Part shown: positions 19,622-29,968 of the stretch, one piece after another | Layout: the number at the start of each line of letters is the position of its first letter | Position numbering within the stretch: position 1 is the stretch's first letter | Source of the DNA: Stemphylium vesicarium | Lineage: Eukaryota > Ascomycota > Dothideomycetes > Pleosporales > Pleosporaceae | Reading direction: 5' to 3' | DNA: 64,000 nucleotides | Assembly (NCBI GenBank): GCA_004380135.1 | Contig: QXCR01000085.1 | Location: 1 to 64,000 of the forward strand | Notes under the pieces: generated by a model | The model's database searches: none | Seen by the model: the letters and a program-made list of their open reading frames with translations, nothing else | What the model was told of the DNA's origin: nothing | Translations under genes and position numbers: made by a program

Positions 19622-20689
19622 ATGGAGGTCAATACCGACCTCCCACCGCCACCCGACGACGAGGGCAGCGTAATAGGCCTCACACAAGTCGATCCCTCGC
19701 CCGTCGACACACCGCCCGAGTACCGGGCGAAGAGCTATTTCCCCGACCAAGAGCGGCCCGAAGGGGGCGAGACGGAGGAGATGCGAGGAATAAGACGGAT
19801 GAACACATTAGGATTGAGATTAGGTGAAAGAGGGCCAGCATGGTGGCGTACGTTTTCCCCTCTTCTAAAACCAAGCCCTTTCTCCCAATTGCTTACCTTC
19901 CCGATGCCAATGGCAGTGCCCACTTTCAAATCACTAACGTAAGAACGTTGAACAGTCCTACGCATCCAAAAATATTCGTCCTACACCTTCACCGTCTTCG
20001 CAACCCTCCACATAACAAACGTCAGCATAATACCCCTCGCAACCCGCTCAGTCATAGAAAGTAACCGCTACCTGCTCCTCACCCGGCCATACTACCAATC
20101 CGCGCTCACGGAACCCCTGCTCGTCGCTTTGCCCTTGGTCGCACACATCACGTCTGGAATCGCGCTGCGGTTGTGGCGCAGACGACAGGCGCTGCTGCGG
20201 TATGGCGCGGAGACACGGCGCGATAAACGCACGATACCGTGGCCTGTCATCAGCGGGACTAGTGCGTTGGGATATGCGCTGGTGCCGCTGAGTGGCTTCC
20301 ATATCTGGACCACGAGGATACTGCCGTTGTATGCGCATGGCGATTCTTCGCTTATCAGCCTGAACTACATTTCCCATGGATTTGCGCTGCATCCTGCGGT
20401 TTCTTTCGCTGGCTTCTCCGCGCTCGTTGGCGTCGGTGTGTGGCATTTTGTTTGGGGTGCGGCGAAGTGGCTCGGCTTTGCGCCGAGTCAAGTTAAGAAT
20501 ACTGAGGAGAACAGGGCGCTGGTCAGGAAGAGGAGGTGGTATACTATCAATGGCATTAGTGCAGCACTAACAGCGCTGTGGCTGGGTGGCAGTCTCGGGG
20601 TCGTCGGCAGAGAGGGCAAGATGCCCGGATGGATTGGAAAGGAGTACGATGAGTTGTACAAGTACCTCCCCATTCTCGGACGATGGTAA
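19622..20689 (+). CDS. Mcp1-like mitochondrial outer-membrane protein (DUF1691)
   Basis: Yeast Mcp1 is a multi-spanning outer-membrane protein that partners Vps13 at mitochondrial contact sites and suppresses loss of ERMES function. Two exons, 19622-19847 and 19956-20689 (108-bp intron), 319 residues. About 75 residues of hydrophilic, acidic N-terminus precede five hydrophobic segments: SSYTFTVFATLHITNVSII, LLVALPLVAHITSGIAL, ISGTSALGYALVPLSGFHIW, FAGFSALVGVGVWHFVWGA and INGISAALTALWLGGSLGVV. HITSGIALRLWRRR and SGFHIWTTR match the DUF1691 pattern, with His residues reminiscent of haem-binding four-helix membrane proteins. The assignment rests on topology and these motifs. Confidence 0.82.
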
Positions 20690-20860
20690 GAGAGAGGAAA
20701 AACACGAATGGGGAAAAAGAATAAGTGCGTGTATTGCATTGTAGTATACCCCCCTTGCCTCATAGCGGGCGAACGATTCAACGATTTATGCTCTACGGCA
20801 AATGCTTGCTCACATACGTCTCTCATTGCTTGTGCTGTAAGCTGTCTCTGGTTGTCAAAC

Positions 20861-22627
20861 TTAATAGTCAACGTGTATCCTCCCCTCAAGCGGCCTCAAC
20901 ACCCCCTCCACACTCTTCCCATACGTACTCACCAACACCCTCATACCCCCAACCCACCCCGGCACCGCCTGTTCCTCCGTCGAAAAATTCAACACCACCA
21001 CCGCCGTCCTATCCTCAAACCGCTTCCGATACACAAACGTACTACTACCCTCTCTATCCAACAGCTCAAACTCCCCATACACAAAAACATCCCTATGCGC
21101 CTTCCTCAGCCTAAGCATAGCCTTATAAAACGAAAGCACACTCTCCGGATCCTGCTCTTGAATCTCAACATTGAGGCTGGGATATTCGTCATGCACCCTC
21201 ATCCAGGGCTGCTGTCCAGCCGTGAACCCCGCATGCGCCGTACCATCCCACTGAAACGGGAGTCTCGCGTGATCACGAGCCATGAGCTGCAAGCCATATT
21301 TTATCCTCTCTTTGCGCGTGGGATCAGTACCGTTTTCCGCTAACCTCACGGCTTCAGCCCAGTAATTCTGCGCCTCGACATCTTTGTACTCGCGCGCGAG
21401 ATCCCAATCTTTCGGCGCGTTGATCATACCGATTTCCTGGCCTTGGTACAGGAACAACGAGCCTGTCTGGCCGATGAGCCACAAAGCGAGGAGCTTGGCG
21501 CTGTGGGTACGCCATTGCGGGGTGTCGTTTGCAAAGCGCGAGATGCTGCGTCCATTGTCGTGGTTTTCGTTGAAGACTGTTGTCCAGGCGTCGGTGCCGT
21601 CGATGGAAGTTTGCCATTTTTCGACGATGCGCTTCATTTCTGGGAGTGACCATGGTGTAAAGTCGTACTTGTCGTTGCAGCCAGGGGGGCCTTGGCCGAG
21701 GTGCGTGATGTCGAATTGGAAGATCATGTCTAGTTCTTTTTCGCGCGCGCTGATGTAGGGGAGAACGGAGGTGGGGGTGGGACACAGGGATAGCTCGCCG
21801 ACTGTTACCACGGGGAGTCCGTCGTAGGTGCGGTAGTGGGATAGCACGTCGCGGTTCATCTCTTTGATGAACTCGTGAATACGGGGGCCGTTGCACCACA
21901 TCTGCGCGGCCGGCTGGATGTCGCTTGTGGGGTCGGTGATGGGCGCGTCGGTGAAGGGAAGGACTTTGGAGTATTTGTTCACGGTGTCTACGCGGAAGCC
22001 ATCGATGCCTTTGTCGAGCCAGAAGCGCATAGCGGAGTCATAGATAGCCCTCCGGCAATCCTCATTCTCCCAATTGAGATCGGGCTGGGATTTGTCGTAA
22101 AGGTGCAAATAGTACTCTTCCGTTTGCTCGTCCCATGTCCAGGTGCCGCCAGCAAAGTATGAGCGGTAGTTTGTCGGAGGCCTTCGATTCCCCTGCTCAT
22201 CATAACGAGCTGGCTCCCAGAAGTACCAATCTCTTTTCGGGTTCTGCTTCGAACTACGACTCTCTTTGAACCAGGCATGTTGATCGCTTGTATGGTTCAC
22301 AACAAGGTCAAGAATGATCTTCATGTCGTTATCGTGACAGGCTTTGATGAGTTCCTCGACGTCCGCAAGCGTCCCATATGGTCCATATACGCCTTCGTAG
22401 TTTGATACATCGTAGCCCATGTCGATTTGCGGGGAATCAAACATAGGGGAAAGCCATACTACGTCCACGCCGAGAGAAGCAATGTAGTCAATCTTCTCGA
22501 TGATCCCCAGAATATCGCCCCAGCCATCGCTATTGCTGTCTCTAAAGGATGCTGGATAGATCTGATAGAACGTAGCTTCTTTCCACCAGACACGCTTGTG
22601 GTGGGAAAAGTCCGCATGAGGAGACAT
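20861..22627 (-). CDS. GH13 alpha-glucosidase (intracellular maltase/isomaltase type)
   Basis: Hydrolyses terminal alpha-1,4 or alpha-1,6 glucose from maltose or isomaltose in the cytosol. A single exon of 588 residues, normal for fungal GH13 maltases, with no signal peptide. The conserved regions are in order: DLVVNHTSDQHAWF (region I), GIDGFRVDTVN with the catalytic nucleophile Asp (about residue 215), VTVGEL with the acid/base Glu (about 280) and NENHDNGRSISRF with the transition-state Asp (about 350). DSNSDGWGDILGI near the N-terminus is a GH13_40-like calcium/start motif. It is divergent from an alpha-glucoside permease and close to a Zn2Cys6 regulator, as in the Aspergillus malT-malP-malR clusters. 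Trehalulose or sucrose isomerase activity is not excluded. Confidence 0.93.
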   Translation of the reverse strand: MSPHADFSHHKRVWWKEATFYQIYPASFRDSNSDGWGDILGIIEKIDYIASLGVDVVWLSPMFDSPQIDMGYDVSNYEGVYGPYGTLADVEELIKACHDNDMKIILDLVVNHTSDQHAWFKESRSSKQNPKRDWYFWEPARYDEQGNRRPPTNYRSYFAGGTWTWDEQTEEYYLHLYDKSQPDLNWENEDCRRAIYDSAMRFWLDKGIDGFRVDTVNKYSKVLPFTDAPITDPTSDIQPAAQMWCNGPRIHEFIKEMNRDVLSHYRTYDGLPVVTVGELSLCPTPTSVLPYISAREKELDMIFQFDITHLGQGPPGCNDKYDFTPWSLPEMKRIVEKWQTSIDGTDAWTTVFNENHDNGRSISRFANDTPQWRTHSAKLLALWLIGQTGSLFLYQGQEIGMINAPKDWDLAREYKDVEAQNYWAEAVRLAENGTDPTRKERIKYGLQLMARDHARLPFQWDGTAHAGFTAGQQPWMRVHDEYPSLNVEIQEQDPESVLSFYKAMLRLRKAHRDVFVYGEFELLDREGSSTFVYRKRFEDRTAVVVLNFSTEEQAVPGWVGGMRVLVSTYGKSVEGVLRPLEGRIHVDY

Positions 22628-23474
22628 TTTGGCACAATGTACCGAGGCAGAATGGACTTGTTAAAAAAATCGGAGAAGTTCGAATAGCTAGATGTCTTTC
22701 CCTAGCGCGGCTGCGATGGTACTTGTAATTGGCGCTCTTGAGGATGTCCACTGTATATGTTGGCAAGAGTGGCGTGATCCTGGAACTTGTCGACGATGAT
22801 AGTCTTGTATCTGTCGTGAATCCCATGCAATGGATGCTCCCAAGGCGTCAGGACTTGAGCTGTAGTGACAGTTTGGTTGCTGAAAGGGCGAAAGCCATGT
22901 GAGGGGAAGGAGCGCACAGAGGTCTCGCGCTCGAGGAACTGGCAACAAGTGTCTCCACTTCGTAGGTCCAGGTCCATGTTTCCTGCAATGCTGCTGTGCT
23001 ACCCCCATCACTACGAAGATCATGATTCATGGCCGTAGAGACATGTCTGTGACCTATTGCAGAGCAGCACGATTCATGCGAGCCCCGCAATGTGGCGCCG
23101 CGTTACTTCCGCGCAGGTCCCGCGTGGTCCCCGTGGTGCCTCCGCCTTGGCTCCGTGATCATTCAGTACCTCGCCGAATCACCGCGAATGGCCCGCTTTG
23201 TTTCCAATGCCGATATAGTAAGTATGCGGGCGGAAGTAGTCAAAATGACTGTTCTCAATGGCTGGATGTGGTATGGCGCGTTGCCCGAGCGAACTTGGGG
23301 GGGCGCCTTGAGGTGTTTTGAGCGAAATGTGGAGTGATCGCTAACCCGCATTGTCAAGCATCTTAGCGTGGTAAATATCATCCTTGCTGGTGGTGGACGT
23401 GTATAAACGTAGGCGATTTCCTAGCACATAATCGATCCGCTGTCTGTCTCTTGAACGCTTTCACGACCGAAACC
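22628..23474. promoter_or_regulatory. Divergent maltase/permease promoter
   Basis: 847 bp between the two divergent starts with no gene. It contains a CGG-N8-CGG palindrome-type site (23142-23155) and several further CCG/CGG triplets around 23095-23200, plus a GTATAAAC TATA-like element at 23400 before the permease. Such a layout fits joint control by a Zn2Cys6 activator. The assignment to one is inference. Confidence 0.55.
23142..23155. promoter_or_regulatory. CGG-N8-CGG site, AmyR-type operator candidate
   Basis: Read on the minus strand it is CGGAGCCAAGGCGG, which fits the direct-repeat CGG-N8-(C/A)GG spacing established for Aspergillus AmyR. It sits roughly 330 bp from the permease ATG and 515 bp from the maltase ATG. 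One 6-base match in GC-rich DNA may be chance. Confidence 0.4.
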
Positions 23475-25252
23475 ATGTCGACGGATAAACCCTTTCAACA
23501 GCCTATTGCTACAAAGGTCGTGGCCCCGAACGAAGAGGCCCAGCATGCTGCCGACGACGAGAAATCCATGAGCCTCTTTCAAGCGATCAAACTGTACCCT
23601 AAAGCTGTCGGTTGGTCCGTCGTTCTTTCGAGTGCGCTGATCATGGAAGGCTATGATCTCGCGCTGCTTGGAAGTTTGTATGGGAGCCCCGAGTTCAATC
23701 GCAAATACGGGGTTTTCAATCCCGATACAGGCAAATACGGCGTCCGTGCCAGCTGGCAAAGTGCTCTGTACGTGTGGTCCTAGGTTCTTTTCATCTTCAA
23801 GCTACTAACTGTCTCAGCTCCAACGGAGCACGAGCAGGCGAAGTCATTGGGCTCATCATCAACGGCTTCGTCAGTGAGCGATACGGATATCGGAAGACCA
23901 TGATCGGCGCGCTGATATCGATGACTGCGTTTATCTTTATCCTATTCTTCGCTCCAAATGTCCAGACCTTGGTCATCGGCGAAGTGTTCTGTGGGATACC
24001 ATGGGGTATGTTCCAGACGCTGACCACGCAATATGCTTCGGAGGTAGCCCCTGTCCGGTTGCGGCCCATTTTAACCACCTTCGTGAACATGTAAGCCTAG
24101 ATGAATATCACCCACCAGATCGCATACTCATATACTCGCAGGTGCTGGGTGATGGGTCAATTCATCGCTGCAGGCGTCAACCGCGGCTGCGTCCAACGAC
24201 CAGATCAGTGGGCGTATCGTATCCCATTCGCTGTACAGTGGGTTTGGCCAATCCCTATCATGGTCGGAGTTTTCCTCGCGCCTGAAAGCCCTTGGTGGCA
24301 CGTCCGCAGAGGAGACAAAGCGGGTGCCAAAGCCGCGCTGCTTCGTCTGACCTCGCCAGACAAGGATCCAAACTTCAATGCCGACGAAACGATCGCAATG
24401 ATTGAGCATACGAACGAGATGGAAAAGAACATGTCGGAAGGCACCCGGTGGTTGGACCTGTTCAAAGGCACCGATCTGCGCCGAACTGAGATTGTTTGCT
24501 TCACCTGGATCGCCCAAACGATTTGCGGGACTAATATTATGGGCTACTTGTGAGTGATCGTTTAGCATCACAGCAAGTACTTTACTCTGACCTTTATTAG
24601 CGCATACTTCATGCAGAAGGCAGGCTTGCCGACCGTCCAGTCCTTTAACATGTCTATGATCTCCCTCGCACTGGGCTTGATAGGTACCGCTGGTTCATGG
24701 TACCTGATGCAGAAGTTCGGCCGACGAACGATCCACTTCTCCGGTGGCTGCACGCTATTTGTTATCCTCATCATCGTCGGATCGTGCTCTTTCGCCGGCA
24801 CCCAGGCTTCGAACTGGGCAATTGGCGCAGTGCTGATCCTCTTCGTCTTTGTTTACGACTTCACAATCGGACCGGTGACGTATTCTATTGTGTCGGAAAT
24901 GTCGTCCACACGATTGAAGTCAAAGACGATTGTGCTTGCCCGGGCACTGTACAACATATCGAACATTGTTGTCAATGTCTTGACAAACTACCAACTGGGC
25001 GATGCCAATTGGGCATGGGGTGCGAAGACAGCCTACTTTTGGGCTGGTACGTGCGGTTGCGTCGTGCTCTGGGTCTACTTCAGGCTCCCAGAGCCAAAGG
25101 GGCGGACGTACGGTGAGCTCGATATGCTCTTCGAGCAAGGTGTTAGTGCAAGAAAATTCGCAAGCACCCATGTCGATCCATACGGTCATGGACACGGCCT
25201 AGAGGCGAAGTTGGATGAGAAAGCAGCTGCCAACTCGGAGTGGAAAGAGTGA
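23475..25252 (+). CDS. MFS alpha-glucoside (maltose) permease
   Basis: Proton symporter importing maltose or related alpha-glucosides through the plasma membrane. Four exons: 23475-23767, 23818-24090, 24142-24549 and 24601-25252, 541 residues, twelve predicted helices. Motifs of the MAL/MTT group include MEGYDLALLGSLYG, ISGVNI-like GYRKTM, PESPWWHVRRG, the late-loop PEPKGRTYGELDMLF and the tail EQGVSARKF. The first ATG (23475) follows a TATA-like box by ~70 bp. It faces the maltase gene across a shared promoter and precedes the regulator by 277 bp on the same strand, completing a MAL-type cluster. Substrate range (maltose, turanose, isomaltose) cannot be set from sequence. Confidence 0.92.
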
Positions 25253-25529
25253 ACGTAGCCCGACGATACTTTTCCCGATGGATAAGCTCTAATTGATACG
25301 ATGATTGAGTGGATTTGCATCTGTTCCTCTAAATGTGATGAAGTTGGTGTAAGGGTAGGAGATTGTATCCCTGGAAAGCCTGAGTTTGGTGTTGACGTGA
25401 CGTAAGCAACCTCGGCTATCACGCGACGCGTCTTGATCTTTCAGAACCTCGTTTCCGAACCACCACCTTTTCAATCTAACGAGGCAAGTTCTAGTCAGTC
25501 AATAGCTACTGTCCGGAAAGCCCCCATCG

Positions 25530-27148
25530 ATGCAGACTAGAGCTAATAGGACGCGGAATGTGGTGCCCAAGGCATGTGACGCGTGTCGTCGCCGCAAAAG
25601 CAAATGTGACGGCCAGCGACCTTGCGGGGCGTGCTCGTCGGCAAATTTAGCATGTGCTTTCAACGCGCCACGAAAACAAGGCGGAAATCGAGGCTCAAGG
25701 GCTACCGTTTTAAATGAACTGCGAGCGAACCAGGAACAAGACGCAATGTTTGAAACTCAGTCAGACAGTAACATCGCATCGCCGGATGAAGGCGCTCTAG
25801 TTACGCGAGCAACCGACGAACTATTTGCACCAAGCACCTACGAAGCATTCATCAGCGTATACGAGAACCGTGTATACTGTGTCGTATCTCTTTTACATGC
25901 TGATGTGTTACGAAGAGAAGTTACGGATATGAACAACTCACCTATCTCCCGTCAACTCATTTTCGCTTTCTGCGCTTACGTTCTCAACTTCGGAGATCTC
26001 TCCGACGATACTGGATCTTTGCCTTCTCTGACTTTGCCTAGCGTTCCTGACAAATTCTACCTGAATCAGGCCCTGGTTTGTCAGTCCATTGTCAGAGTAG
26101 AGGAACCAGGCCCCCGATCAGTCTATATATCATTCTTCCTTTACGGAGCCTACGCTGGCCAAGGAGATTATCGTCAAGCATGGTTCTATCTCAGAGAGGC
26201 CACAACTCTGTTCATGATGTTGAGAAATGATTCCATCGACTGGTATGACGAACGAACACGCAGCCGTCTATTTTGGATACTCGTCATCTCTGAAAGGTAA
26301 CGTGTTCGGTATCATTTTTGGCAAACGTTGACCTTAAAACAGAGCCCATGCTGTGCGCAGGAATCGACCGATTACCCTACAAATTGGTCCTCTGAGCCCC
26401 CTCGTTGGCGAGGACGAGCTCGGCCTCCGTTATCTAACGTCAATATTCCGACCACTGAACGAAAGCTTCTTTGCAGTATGGAACGGCTGCGAACAGGCCT
26501 GTAACAAAGACTGGCTGCTCCGGCTCGAGCATGAACTACGGACGGCACTGCCTCCGATTCTCGAAGTCTCGAACGAGGAGACAGCAAACGTGCGCATCTC
26601 TCAGTTCTGGCTGCAAATCAAGCTATGGGAGCTTTTCCCTCGTTTTGGCTTCCTGTCAACCGAATCAGAACACGAATGTCTCACCTTCGGGTATCCCATC
26701 GTGGTGGCCAAAGATCTCGTGATACTTGCTATGAAGCTGCCTATCAAAAGCTTGCGGGTCCATGGTGTTGGCATGGTAAGTTTAGCCAGCCGCAATTTTC
26801 CTTCTCTACTAACATAGCTAGACTGAGAAAGTGTTCGACATTGCGTGTGCTCTTGCAGACGTTCTTCCCTTCGTACCTTACACTCCGTCCCAGCTCGAGC
26901 TTAACCCCCCAGATTACCTGACACAGTTGATGTTACTCATAGCAAAGCTGCCAGGTGGTTCGTCCAAATTCGTACCTTTGCTTCTCGCCAAGGTCAATGA
27001 GCTACTTCCAGAGCTCATGAAGTCGATGTGCGAGGCGATGCAGATGCCATTACATATGATCAATGACCCGATGAGCCCAAACACCCGATTTCGATACGAG
27101 GAGGAAGTTGGGCAAGGATTATACGCAGATCTGGTGAAAGCAAGATAG
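25530..27148 (+). CDS. Zn2Cys6 transcription factor, probable MAL-cluster regulator
   Basis: Nuclear DNA-binding activator. Three exons, 25530-26296, 26343-26775 and 26822-27148, 508 residues. The binuclear cluster is C16-x2-C-x6-C-x5-C-x2-C-x6-C42 in KACDACRRRKSKCDGQRPCGAC, next to a basic linker RKQGGNRGS of the kind seen in sugar-responsive regulators, including yeast MAL activators. The middle region (LIFAFCAYVLNFGDL ... YGAYAGQGDYRQAWFYLREATTLFMML ... RLFWILVISERAHAVRRNRP) matches the fungal transcription-factor domain. Position next to permease and maltase genes suggests control of them. The related AmyR is longer and has a different context, so a MalR-like role is inferred. Confidence 0.88.
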
Positions 27149-27376
27149 CGGGTGGGGAATACACTTTTCTCAAGCCAATTCAGGATCAGATTGAAGACTT
27201 GGTGAAAACCCCCCAATGACCAACTAATCGCCCCAAGTCAGCCTAGCCATCTCAGCGACCAGCGCCGAGGTGGCCCATCCGCAGCCCGCTCGATGCAGCC
27301 AGACTTCCCGACGTTCGAGACCAGCTCCGCGATGATCCGCCACCCACCACCACCCAGTCAGCATGGCGACCAGCGC

Positions 27377-28060
27377 TCATGCAAATCTCGATCTAAGCTC
27401 GCGCCTGAGCGAAATGGCACCCTCGACGTCGCCATCGATCACCTCCTCGTACCCTCCACCAGGCCCACACACAAAGATGAGCCCATCGCTCAGACGGTTG
27501 TAGCTCGTATCCCACCCGGCAGACACTAGGGCTTGCGGTTGCCTGTGTGGTCGTGGTGGTAGTTCCCCATGCTTATACAGATAGATAAACGCCCGCTCGA
27601 GTTCGCTCGTCGCGTTGATATCTACAGCCAGCCAGTAGCCCACCGGGATGACGATCGGCAGAGAGACAGCGACAAGAGTCCAGCCGACCATGGCACGGGG
27701 AAATTGCCATACCAGCTCAATTTCGTATGCCTTGCGGCGAGGGAACGTTTCGTGCCAATCAGTGAAGCCCAACCCAGGCACATCTGGGTCGCACGAATCC
27801 CGTACGAGGAAGAGGTCGAGGACGCGGCCAAAAGTGTTCTCGTAGAACGGGTCATTGTAGGCTGCCAGCAGCCAGAACGACACGAACACGTAGGTGTTGT
27901 GGGCTTTCCGGAAGCTAGTTGGTAGAGCCAATCGGCGACGGAGGATATGGCCTAAGGCCCAAGAGGACACGGTGCCCATGGCGATTCTTTGCTCAGTTGA
28001 GCCTGCGGCGAAGAGGGTGATGAGTACCAGGCTCAGGAAGAGATGCAACTTGTTCTGCAT
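27377..28060 (-). CDS. Unknown membrane protein
   Basis: A 227-residue open frame from ATG 28060. An N-terminal hydrophobic segment (LHLFLSLVLITLFAAGS) could be a signal or anchor. Further hydrophobic stretches are YVFVSFWLLAAYND and GWTLVAVSLPIVIPVGYWLAV. The stretch between them is polar, with paired Cys in DSCDPDVPG. The C-terminus is soluble, ending in GLIFVCGPGGGYEEVIDGDVEGA. No family is recognised. It is convergent with the regulator gene, about 230 bp apart. The frame is open, non-repetitive and shows an amino-acid profile unlike shadow frames, so it is probably real, but introns could have been missed. Confidence 0.6.
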   Translation of the reverse strand: MQNKLHLFLSLVLITLFAAGSTEQRIAMGTVSSWALGHILRRRLALPTSFRKAHNTYVFVSFWLLAAYNDPFYENTFGRVLDLFLVRDSCDPDVPGLGFTDWHETFPRRKAYEIELVWQFPRAMVGWTLVAVSLPIVIPVGYWLAVDINATSELERAFIYLYKHGELPPRPHRQPQALVSAGWDTSYNRLSDGLIFVCGPGGGYEEVIDGDVEGAISLRRELRSRFA

Positions 28061-28515
28061 TGACGGAATCTTGGTGGTTGGTGTTGAGAGGATAAGAGGG
28101 AGAGGTCGCGCTTGTTGCTGGAATCCGGTTCTTTGTGGTATTGAGCGGGTGTGGTGTTTGCTCAAGAAGAAGATATGAAGGGTGAAGGACTATCTAGATT
28201 ACATAGCTTACTCGATTGTGATCGGACAACGGACAATAGTATTCAGTGCTACAATAGAGCACCCATTCGTCTCCACCCTCTAGGACTTTACAATAGCATC
28301 AAAATAACAACGAGACGGTACGTATCTCCCATTGACCTCCACAAGCCAGCAAAACGCATGCTAAGAATGACGAGGATTACGAATCGCTTTCACTCTCGGC
28401 TGCTTGCGCGCTTCCTATGCGCCAGTCTCATGCTACCCTCACTTAACAAATTCTAACGAAACTCCAGCTTCTGTATCTTATACGCTATCCTGTCATTCGC
28501 CGCTACTGCACACCC
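28061..28515. other. Intergenic, nothing recognised
   Basis: 455 bp upstream of the membrane protein gene and downstream of the next minus-strand gene. No coding signal. Confidence 0.5.
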
Positions 28516-29643
28516 TCAAACCTCCCTCACCAGCCCCGAATCCCCCTGACTACCTCCATCCTCACTCGCGTAATCCTCAACGAGAACCTTATGCTGCACC
28601 CTCCACTGCTCTAGTAGCATCAAATCCGCCTCTCCCCTCCACTCCTCCCGCCCCTCACTACCAGCCACAGAGTTCCAGCCAGAAAAGCTGCTTCGCCTGC
28701 GCACCCTACCGCCTCCCTCTGCACCGCCCCAAAGCGTACGCTGCAGACCATCCTCGTCGTCCGGAGATGCGTCATCGCCGGACACGGGAGACCCGATGCT
28801 GGTGCTGGGCGAACGCGGTGCAGTGTTACGGTGGGCGTAGTAGGGGCTTGGATGGAGGACGGGGGGAGGGGGAGTGCGGTAGCGGCGTGATTTCCAGGTT
28901 CGAGGCAGTGTGTAGACCCATGTTGATCTTATACCGGTGTTTTGCACTGCGGGCTGGGGCTGTGTGATCGTGGCTGGGTACTGACTCGGGTTGGGGCTGG
29001 GGAAAGAGGACTTGATGTGCATTTTGTCGAGGAAGGTTCGTACTAGGGTTTGCTTCTCTGTGGTGGGCTGAGGATCTGGAGTTGGCTGTGTGGTTGGAAG
29101 TAGTGGTGCTGGTGTTGATGGGGATGGGTTGGCATTTCCCACCGCGTTATGCCTGCTCGATGGTGTTGCAGTGACTCTGCTACTCTCTTCCTCTAGCTGC
29201 TCTCGCGGCACTAGTTCAGCGATGTGTGGGGCGCTCATGGGGTTACTAGCGTCTGTGACTTGGTCGTAGCGCTTCGAGCCGAAGTGGCGGCCGTTTTCAC
29301 TGCGGAAGGGCAGTCTTGCTCGTAGAGACGAGGCATTAAAGCGCGTTGGCTTTATTCCAAGGGAGCTGAAGCGTTGTTGGCGGTTCTGTGGGGCTAGCTG
29401 GGCTTCGCTCTGGCGGACCTCTTGCTCCGAAGTGCGTTTTAGCCTGTGTATAGTGCGCTTTTTACGAATCTGTGGCGCTGTTAGATGGGATAAATTTTGT
29501 GAGATGGTAGAATGGATGCTAAGTGGCTCTTCAGTGCCTACTATTAGAAATGGCCGGGTTGTGGGACGCCATGGTATCTTCTTTTGCTGCAAGGCAGCAG
29601 ATGCATCAATAGGAGACCTGGTGTCATGACTTACCCAGTCCAT
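28516..29643 (-). CDS. Disordered unknown protein
   Basis: From ATG 29643 the frame reads either 375 residues uninterrupted, or 359 if the 48-bp segment 29587-29634 is an intron (GTAAGT ... TTGCAG directly after MDW). That segment is a multiple of three without a stop, so retention keeps the frame. The protein is rich in Ser, Pro, Thr and Arg, with basic stretches (RKKRTIHRLKR) near the N-terminus and a charged C-terminus. No domain is recognised. The segment LVRTFLDKMHIKSSFPSPNP has a hydrophobic periodicity that might be a short helix. A regulatory or scaffold role would only be guessed. Confidence 0.55.
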   Translation of the reverse strand: MDWVSHDTRSPIDASAALQQKKIPWRPTTRPFLIVGTEEPLSIHSTISQNLSHLTAPQIRKKRTIHRLKRTSEQEVRQSEAQLAPQNRQQRFSSLGIKPTRFNASSLRARLPFRSENGRHFGSKRYDQVTDASNPMSAPHIAELVPREQLEEESSRVTATPSSRHNAVGNANPSPSTPAPLLPTTQPTPDPQPTTEKQTLVRTFLDKMHIKSSFPSPNPSQYPATITQPQPAVQNTGIRSTWVYTLPRTWKSRRYRTPPPPVLHPSPYYAHRNTAPRSPSTSIGSPVSGDDASPDDEDGLQRTLWGGAEGGGRVRRRSSFSGWNSVAGSEGREEWRGEADLMLLEQWRVQHKVLVEDYASEDGGSQGDSGLVREV

Positions 29644-29968
29644 ACTGATGGTGGAACAAAGCTGCTTCACGGGGCAGCTATTGATAGCTATGGAACAGTG
29701 CTTTCATGAAGGAAAGGAAGCCCAAGCACGGTTCATTGCGTTCATGGCATGTCGAAGAGTAGCACATTCCAGGGACCTTGTGGAGTCTGGTACCGGAAGC
29801 GGGGACATTCGCAATTGCTGGAACAGGGTCGACTGAAAGACCATACAGATGTCGGCATGAACTTCATATCACGTAATAAGGGTAGTCTGGTTGTGATTGC
29901 TACATCATCATGAACTAGCCCATTTCGTTTAGACTGCTCATATCCAAGCTGTACGCCGCGTGAGCCTT
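29644..29968. other. Intergenic, nothing recognised
   Basis: 325 bp between two minus-strand genes with no clear feature. Confidence 0.5.

Noticed and set aside
18950..19750. 266-codon minus-strand frame through the C2H2 gene start and the upstream region
   Set aside because: It is in another frame from the zinc finger and spans the divergent promoter.
23797..24571. Minus-strand frames opposite the maltose permease
   Set aside because: Antisense shadows of a well-supported transporter.
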